From assembly GCA_022496805.1 (NCBI GenBank), contig CM040087.1, positions 5,344,001-5,408,000 on the forward strand: a stretch of 64,000 nt of DNA. The letters are read 5' to 3'. Each line of letters starts with the position of its first letter. Position 1 is the first letter of the stretch. A model generated the notes under the pieces. The model saw nothing but the letters and a program-made list of their open reading frames with translations, was not told the origin of the DNA and ran no database searches. Positions 57,660 to 64,000 of the stretch are shown here, piece by piece. Source of the stretch: Pohlia nutans (Eukaryota; Streptophyta; Bryopsida; Bryales; Mniaceae). Made by a program: the position numbers and the translations under genes.

Positions 57660-58760
57660 AAGAAATCAAAAAAAAATTAATTCATGATTAATCCAGTTTG
57701 GAAAAGAACATTAAAAGCTTGAGGTATATAGTTTTGTCATGTAGGATGATTATGGATATTAAAGTCTTCAATTTCCAGCTGCTCTCCTGTCCTGACAAGG
57801 TGTGGGAGAATCTTGTGTACGAATGGATTTCATGGTTTCAGTTCATGGTGTGCCTAGGAGAGATCTGCGGGTTACGGAAATATAGGGCAGTCGGAAATAG
57901 GGAGCAGTCGGAAATGTGGGCCAATGAGGAGGGGTTTAAAAAGAATATGGAGAGGAGTGAAAGGCAGATGGGGCAGTCAATGAAGGGCAGTCGGAGGAGG
58001 GAAGTCGGTATAGGGCAGTCGGAGTAAGGGAGCTCAGGATTGTAGAGGATGCGAGAGGGCAGATTAGGCAGTCGGAGGAGGCAGATGAGGCAGTCGGAGG
58101 GGGCAGATGAGGCAGTCGGCGGGGGCAGATGAGGTAGACGAGAGAGGCAGGCGGCCCGGCGCTGGGCGACTTGGCGGGCTGAAATTTCAAAATCCAGCTT
58201 TGTAAGAGCGATGTTTCACTATGGTGCCTCCTAGTGTAGGTGGTATGAAAGTAAGACAAATATAATTTAAATCAATCCATCATTAATTCGGTCTGACAGA
58301 AACATTAAAATCTCGAGGGATTAAGCTTCCTCGTGCAACGTGCCTATAGATATTATAAATTAATTCTACACCTGTTATTCTCAACTCTCACTTCAACAAG
58401 GTCTGGGAGGAAGGAGTTTGTATGGAGAGGATTTCTGGTTCTCAAGTCGATGTTGTATGGAGACTCGGCCGTTGGAGAGATGGGACAGTCGGAAATATAG
58501 GCGAATTCAGGAAGATTATGGAAGAAGAGTGAAGGGCATATGGGACAGTCGGAGTGGGGCAGACGAAGTGGGGGCAGACGGAGCGGGGGCAGTCGGAATG
58601 GGCAGACGGGAGAGGGCAGTCGGGCGAGGTAGCTCAGGATTACAAAGGCATAGAGGGGTCACAGAAGGCAGTCGGAAATGACAGACGGGAGAGGCAGTCG
58701 GGGATGGCAGCTGGATAGGGTAGTTAATGGGGACTGCACGGGGAAGAGAGGAATGAAATC
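57660..58760 (+). repeat. Two diverged copies of about 0.6 kb, each ending in a GGGCAGTCGG cluster
   Basis: 57660-58260 and 58261-58760 align: AACATTAAAAGCTTGAGG and AACATTAAAATCTCGAGGG, then ACAAGGTGTGGGAG and ACAAGGTCTGGGAG, then motif clusters at about 57885-58150 and 58475-58710. No gene relic or TATA box is apparent next to these clusters. Frames at 57698-58027, 57936-58259 and 58418-58681 are translations of the repeat. Confidence 0.7.
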
Positions 58761-59790
58761 TCCTTGACTTTAGTATAGTATCTAATATCCTGTGTGCATG
58801 CTCATCAAGCCACTCACCTTTGTTGGTTGGTTAAGACTATATATTACGAAATTGAGACCAAGGTTCGATACTAGTCGAGCACGTGTGATCATTAATGTGA
58901 TATACACGGCCTGGTCGCCAGTGAGTTATCATAGGCAGGAAACTCTAAACAACCAACCCCATCCTTGCATTATGTGAAATGAAAAAGGGATAAAAGAAGA
59001 GGTGGGAAATGTATTGGCAGAGCCGCAGAGGAGCTTTTGTTTTTTTTTTGGGAATGGCGCTAGTTTTTTTCATTCCCATTGATAGCATCTTGATATATTA
59101 AAGTTGTGAACTTGAGAGCCCAATCTCATATTGTTAATAGATTTTGTAGCATTCAATTATTGTGTGAGGTAGTGATTACTTGGGCACTAAAAGGTTAACG
59201 TAGTTTGAAATTGAACTTTTGATACGTAATACTTTGTAGAGAAGAGTTTCAACCGAAGCCACTATTTTTGTCCCTTCTAATCAATTTTTGTCTCTTCCAA
59301 AAGTCTCTATAAAAGTCAGAACCGTCTTTTAGCACTTTCATGTAAGCGGGAGTTATTGTTCCTGTTAACTGGTTAAAGTTCAATGATCATAAATGTATTT
59401 TATCACTTCCACCCAAGATTAAGGATTGAAAAATTCACAATCAAATTTTAACTCTTACAACGAAGGAGGGATTCAAAAGCCATATAGGAAAGTCAATAGT
59501 ATTTACATCAAGTACCCTAAATCCCTAAATATTGAAATGTCATGACATATGAAGCCAAAAAATGTATATTAAGTAATGGTAATGAAGATGCCATGTGTAC
59601 CCAAAAAAAAATTTAAAAAATGAAAATTAAAAAATTATTCAATATTACTAAACCAATTAACCAAAATATAACAAGTACTAAAGAACAATATTGCAAAATT
59701 TTATGACCTGAAATAAATTAATTAGCAAGAATTGCAAAATTGGAAAAGTTCAATTACAAATTGCATCCCATGTGATGAAATTTAAATAGT
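58761..59790. other. AT-rich DNA, no gene recognised
   Basis: No domain in any frame. A T-run at 59039-59049. Ends at the TTAA element. Confidence 0.4.
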
Positions 59791-59794
59791 TTAA

Positions 59795-60325
59795 CCCCTA
59801 AATGACGGAGGGGGTAAGGGCAAAACATAAATGTGTTGTAAAAAATTACTTCTTCAACTTTGGTCCAAAAGAGAAAATGAGGAACTTGATGTTTAGTAAT
59901 TTTCCATACGGTCAAATATCAAAAAATAGCTTTTTATCATCTCATAATGAATTTAGAAGCATTTAACTTCAAATATTTATCAGAATCACAAATTTTATTT
60001 TTAGAATTTGAAATCTTGTATGATTTGTTAAAACTAGACATTCTATTCTAAAATAAAAAATTGCAAATTTTTCAACGGAGAGAACATCATTACTTTCCCC
60101 AAATAGTAAGTTTTCTAACACTAGACAATGTAGAAGTGTTTTTCTTTGAAAATTTCTCCCAGGTGGAGTTTAACTTGGATTGACATGATTCAAATTGGGT
60201 TGGAAAGTAGACTTGATTACATATTTAAAAATATTTTTTATTTTCTATAAAAATGTTTTTTCTATTTCGGGCAGCCCATAAAAAAAGGGCAGAGACCATA
60301 AAATGGTTGATCCATCACTTAGGGG
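59795..60325 (+). mobile_element. TTAA-flanked MITE, 531 bp, near-identical to 19992-20522
   Basis: Starts CCCCTAAATGAC and ends TCACTTAGGGG, TTAA at 59791-59794 and 60326-60329. It has the same length as, and is nearly identical by eye (in inverse sense) to, the copy 40 kb away, so the family moved relatively recently. The ends are subterminally rich in GGGCAGCCC and AGGGGGTAAGGGC motifs. Confidence 0.88.
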
Positions 60326-60329
60326 TTAA

Positions 60330-60767
60330 CGTCCTTGTGAAGTAGCTCAACACTTGCAATGTTCCTATAAAACAAAAGATAAATAAAAAATAAAAAAATA
60401 AAAAATAAAAAATATTCCTCTCATTACAAAAGAAAACAAAATGCGCCACTAACACTGCTGATACAAATGTCCATCTGAAACTAGAATTAATATTTGTCCT
60501 CCATGATGTCTCCCACTTTGACCCTAATCCATCTGAAACTAGAATTAATTTTCATCCTGCATGGGATCTCCTATTTTGAGAAAGGGCAGTTGAAGCAGAT
60601 CATCATGGCAGTCAGGGCAGTCGGAGTCAGGGCAGTCGGGGCAGTCGGAATCGTGGCAGAAGGGGCGGTCGGAATGTGGACAAACAAGGCACTCCAGGCA
60701 GATGGGGCAGTCGGGGCAGACGGTGCAGTCGGGCCAGTACATGCAGCAAGGGATGGCTGTGAAGTAG
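60330..60767. repeat. Local 60-bp duplication and a GGGCAGTCGG cluster
   Basis: CCATCTGAAACTAGAATTAAT occurs at about 60470 and 60529 with similar following sequence (about 59-bp period). GGGCAGTCGG/GGGCAGATGG units occupy about 60583-60735, just beyond the 3' end of the hAT relic. Short frames here are repeat translations. Confidence 0.65.
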
Positions 60768-63763
60768 TTAACCTTGAAAATCATCATCGTTAGGTGTCTC
60801 TGCTCTTGAAGGACTGCTTTCGTTGGAACTGATGTCGTCCTCTGGTTCGGGTGAAACAACACGTAATATTAAGTTACCGTGGTTGGAAGTGACCAATTTT
60901 TTGGTAGGCCGTGACCTTGATGCGTCTCTAATTCCATTGGCATCTAACACTGGTCGCGTGTCATCATGAAGCCCCACAAAAGACCTTGGCGCCCTAGACT
61001 TAAACCACTTGTGGCCTCGTGCTCTAGTGTTGATGTTACCAATACCTTGGGTGGTAAGAGGATTTGGATCATCTAATGAACTGGGTGGTTGTGTATTTCC
61101 AGCACGCACCCGTAATCTTGTATTTGGTCGTGCAATTGGAGGTCTAGTCGTTCTAATTTGTCCGTTATGCCTAGATTGACTCAGACTCAGAAGTGTGGCT
61201 CCAATCCCAATACTATGAGTCGATGATGCGTTCACAAGGGAGGGAGTCTCTGTTTCCATTGGTAACGGTTCACATGGTATCTCAAGAGATCTTTCGTCGT
61301 GGGTAATGTCTTCCAAAGGTTGAATATTTTCCGTACGAGTTGAACACCCTTCGCCATGTGGCACACTGGGTGGATGGGCTGCTACAGCAATTTCTATTGG
61401 TATAGAAACTACATTATTGCTTGTGGTAGGAGGAGAAGGTTGTCTTGCAACTATGTTGTCGTTGTTGGCGTCGTTGAAATCATAGACATTCATCCCATCA
61501 AGCCCACCATCCAAATTGTGGCCGTCAGAGTCACCAGAGTCAGTGGCTCAGCGCTACTATTCCTAGAGGAATCGGAATTACGGTCATCGAACTGATCAAA
61601 TTCCGTCCAGTTAGGTTGTGCACCGAGGGGGTCATCGGGGTCATCGTTTGCGTCGTCATCATCAGGACCTAAACCATCGTCATTGTCATCATGGTTGAAT
61701 TCCGGATCATCCTCAAAATCTTCATTTGCTGATTCATCGTCAGAGTACATGTGCCGTGCGTACCACTGTGCAGGGGTTGCACCTCTTCTCCGCCGCATGA
61801 GCCTCGTGTTCGTGTATATGTAAACCAAATCTTCGGCTCTCGAATGGATTAAACGATTTCTGACTTTGTTATGAACGAATGAGTACATACTCCAATTGCG
61901 TTCGCATGATGAGGCCGAGCATACTTGGGCTAATATCCGTCGTGCTATATTAGAGAGTATCGGCGCCCCATGTCTAAAGGCATCCCACCATTCGTGCGGA
62001 GGGAAATTGGCCCTTGCTGCAAGAGGTACTCCTTCAAATGCACCCCTGCTTTCAATAAAGTCTTGGAACTCCGTGATAGCCGTTAGGTAAGTGGCTTCAT
62101 CGGGAGTCAAATTCCGTAATACGCGGTTCAATGCTGGTCGTGCACGCGGGTTCTCGTGAAGGGTAATTTTGCCTATCAAGAAAGGATTGAGGAGGCCACC
62201 AGCCCAGTGGAGGTCAGTCAACATCAAACCCCAACAGGTTTGGAATGAGTTTAAAGCACTCTCTGCAAGTTCACGGTCTAAATTGAAAGGAGGGTCCGCA
62301 AATTTTTGAACGTGTTTTTGTAATTCATGCATGACTAGCCATGCCTTCCCCATCGCAGGTTGTTTTCCATCAAAAACACGGAGAACCTCTAAAACAGGCG
62401 TAACCATAAACAAGGAATTCTCGCAAGAATTCTAAAACCCATCCGAACAAATCAAACGCCGCACGGCTCCCATTGTTTCGTGAGAATTGCCTCCTCTTGC
62501 ACGCAATTCTATTAAATATATACCTCATCAATCATCTATGATCATCCTCTCTAAAACCCCCCTAACTTGAAGAAGTCTTTCAATCATGATGAAATTGGTT
62601 GCAAAACGGGTGTCTGCAGGCAAGCGTAGAATGTGGTTGGGCGAATACACTCGAAACAGGGCTTGTAGAGCATGGTGATTTCTTACAAAAACGCAAATCT
62701 TTCGAGCCTTTTTCACCAAGCTTTTTATCCATCTTTCCGAACCCCAGTCTTGCAAAAGTAAGTCCATGATGTGGGCACAACATCCTTGAAAATAAAGGTG
62801 AGGATGTCTTTGGGTTAATATGCGGCCCGCTGCCACCATACTGCTAGCATTGTCGGTGCAGACTTGAACCACGTTGGCGGGACTTACTCTATTGATATGT
62901 GCAGACATTTCTTCAGCAATGTAAGGTGCATCATTTTTATTGCCCGTCGTATCAATAGATCCGAGGAACGTATCCTCAGCAGGGCAACACATCAGTACAT
63001 TCAAGAGGGGCCGATTCTAAACATTGTCCCATCCATCGGAACAAACCGTTACACCGTACTTGCGGATGGAATCTTTTGTTTTAGCGGTCACCTCAACCTC
63101 TATTTGTGCCCGTCTAGCCTTCAAAAGAGAGGTTAGCATGGCGTAGTATGAAGGGGGCTTGTACATTAACTTCATTGCTGCAGTTCGTTTAACAGCGTTG
63201 ATAAAAGACGGATGTCTCAGAACGTTGAATGGAATGTTGGCTTCATAGAACGCCGTTGACTAAATTCTATCCAAAGTCAACTTTGCAGATGACTGTAGCC
63301 CCTCTTGCATTGATAATTGACGGAGACCCCTTCTCGCCGAACTAGCTCGGACTTGTGCAGGAGGAAGGATAATTCCACTATGGGTAGAATTTTGCGACGA
63401 AATCAATGGAGGGTTATCAGTTGCTACTTCAGTACCCTCTTCTGAACAATTATCAATCTCAGAGGGTACTAGTTCTCTAATGCGACGCTCCTCGTTATCA
63501 ACATTATCAATGATCTCGAAAGCCTCGGAAAGCACTCCCCCACACGAAGCAAAGAGTGCCCTGATATTTGATGGAACTCTGGGGCATGCTCCAACAACCG
63601 AAGAGTTATGCCCGTCTCTGTACCCCAAATGAGCAAACATCCTATCAGCTCTGTATAGGTATTGCTTCTGGCAATACACGCATTCAACTCTCCTAGTCTT
63701 TGTACCCGCAAACACACCTAAATCCTTGAACCACTTATCCCATTTCTCTGTACGCTTCGGCAT
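60768..63763 (-). pseudogene. Decayed hAT transposase gene
   Basis: Starting at ATG 63763 (MPKRTEKWDKWFKDLG), a single minus-strand frame continues to about 61540. It encodes a BED-type zinc finger (VECVYCQKQYLY ... FAHLGY), a DUF659/hAT catalytic region with CSDGW before 63019 and VCTDNASSM near 62851, and the C-terminal hAT dimerisation region with SSCERNWSMYSFVHNK near 61900. It is broken by TAG 63262-63260, TAG 63019-63017, tandem TGA 62530-62525 and TAG 62434-62432. A one-base slip at about 61535-61550 leads into an acidic tail ending at 60768. The stops sit where hAT proteins usually have W or Q. Terminal repeats and the 8-bp duplication were not found; one end may lie beyond 64000. Confidence 0.82.
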
Positions 63764-63800
63764 TGCTAAAATGAACCACCTAAACCTCCAACAGAAATTG

Positions 63801-64000
63801 GGCCCAACTCAATCAACAGGTCTCATGCAATGGTTCAAGTAGAACCATAGTCTCAAGACAACACTATGATGAGTTGGGCAACGAATGCTCCAAAAGAAAC
63901 TTTGGACCCAACTCAATCAATGGGTCTCATGCAATAGTTCAATCAGAACTACAGTCTCAAGACAACACTATGATGAGTTGAGCAGGGAATGATGCAAAAT
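63801..64000. repeat. Tandem repeat of about 103 bp, two units, cut by the window end
   Basis: CCCAACTCAATCAA, GGTCTCATGCAAT, AGTCTCAAGACAACACTATG and ATGAGTTG recur at an offset of 103 bases (63801 and 63904). It lies just upstream of the hAT start codon and may be the subterminal region of that element. Confidence 0.75.

Noticed and set aside
60768..63763. hAT gene as an intact multi-exon gene with introns spanning the stops
   Set aside because: The reading frame continues unchanged through the first five stops with conserved protein on both sides and no GT/AG pairs around them, so they are nonsense mutations, not introns.
1..64000. CRISPR arrays, bacterial operons, rRNA genes and complete tRNA genes
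   Set aside because: None seen. Intron structure, MITEs and TATA promoters are eukaryotic, and the only tRNA-like stretch (10688-10736) lacks a full cloverleaf.

Overview
This is nuclear DNA from a land plant. The one clearly functional host gene is a complete CHASE-domain hybrid histidine kinase, a cytokinin-receptor homologue, on the + strand at 34015-41492. It has plant-type domain order, 14 exons joined by GT/AG introns, short introns, and a long leader rich in upstream ORFs. Most of the rest is AT-rich and built from transposable elements and minisatellites. The compact introns and the unusual repeat content fit a seed-free plant (bryophyte or lycophyte) better than a flowering plant. 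This is inference, and the species cannot be named from the sequence.

Layout. 1-8.3 kb: AT-rich DNA with foldback elements and a Tourist-like MITE (359-497). 8.28-12.1 kb: an intact-looking autonomous PIF/Harbinger element with terminal inverted repeats and a TTA target duplication; it carries a DDE transposase and a convergent two-exon Myb/SANT-like protein. 12.1-31.3 kb: no host genes, but a dense set of small elements flanked by TTAA with CCC(C/T)TWA-type termini (piggyBac-like), three CACTA-type MITEs, a 94-bp tandem repeat and several foldbacks. 31.8-42.1 kb: the cytokinin-receptor gene with leader and 3' region, visibly richer in GC than its surroundings. 42.2-46.2 kb: more foldbacks and TTAA elements, including one insertion with a related empty site beside it. 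46.2-60.8 kb: clusters of a short GC-rich motif (CCGACTGCCC/GGGCAGTCGG), three of which lie just upstream of a TATA-like box and a minus-strand gene relic (an unusual protein kinase, a coiled-coil RING-H2 protein, and a short paralogue of the latter's N-terminal domain). 56.6-57.6 kb: a 103-bp satellite-like array. 60.8-63.8 kb: a decayed hAT transposase gene on the minus strand.

How the parts relate. The Harbinger element ends in GGGCCTGTTTACAC, and the 139-bp and 124-bp MITEs end in similar sequence next to a TAA duplication, so they look like non-autonomous partners. The TTAA elements have no transposase in this window, so a piggyBac-type source elsewhere is implied. The relics at 47-64 kb share one decay signature: long frames interrupted by in-frame TAG/TGA/TAA codons, at least two of them at tryptophan codons that the paralogue keeps, plus one slip in three of the four. 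The best candidates for undescribed biology are the TTAA-element swarm, the promoter-linked CAGTCGG clusters with their multicopy gene family, and a 17-codon uORF whose stop overlaps the receptor start codon (ATGA).
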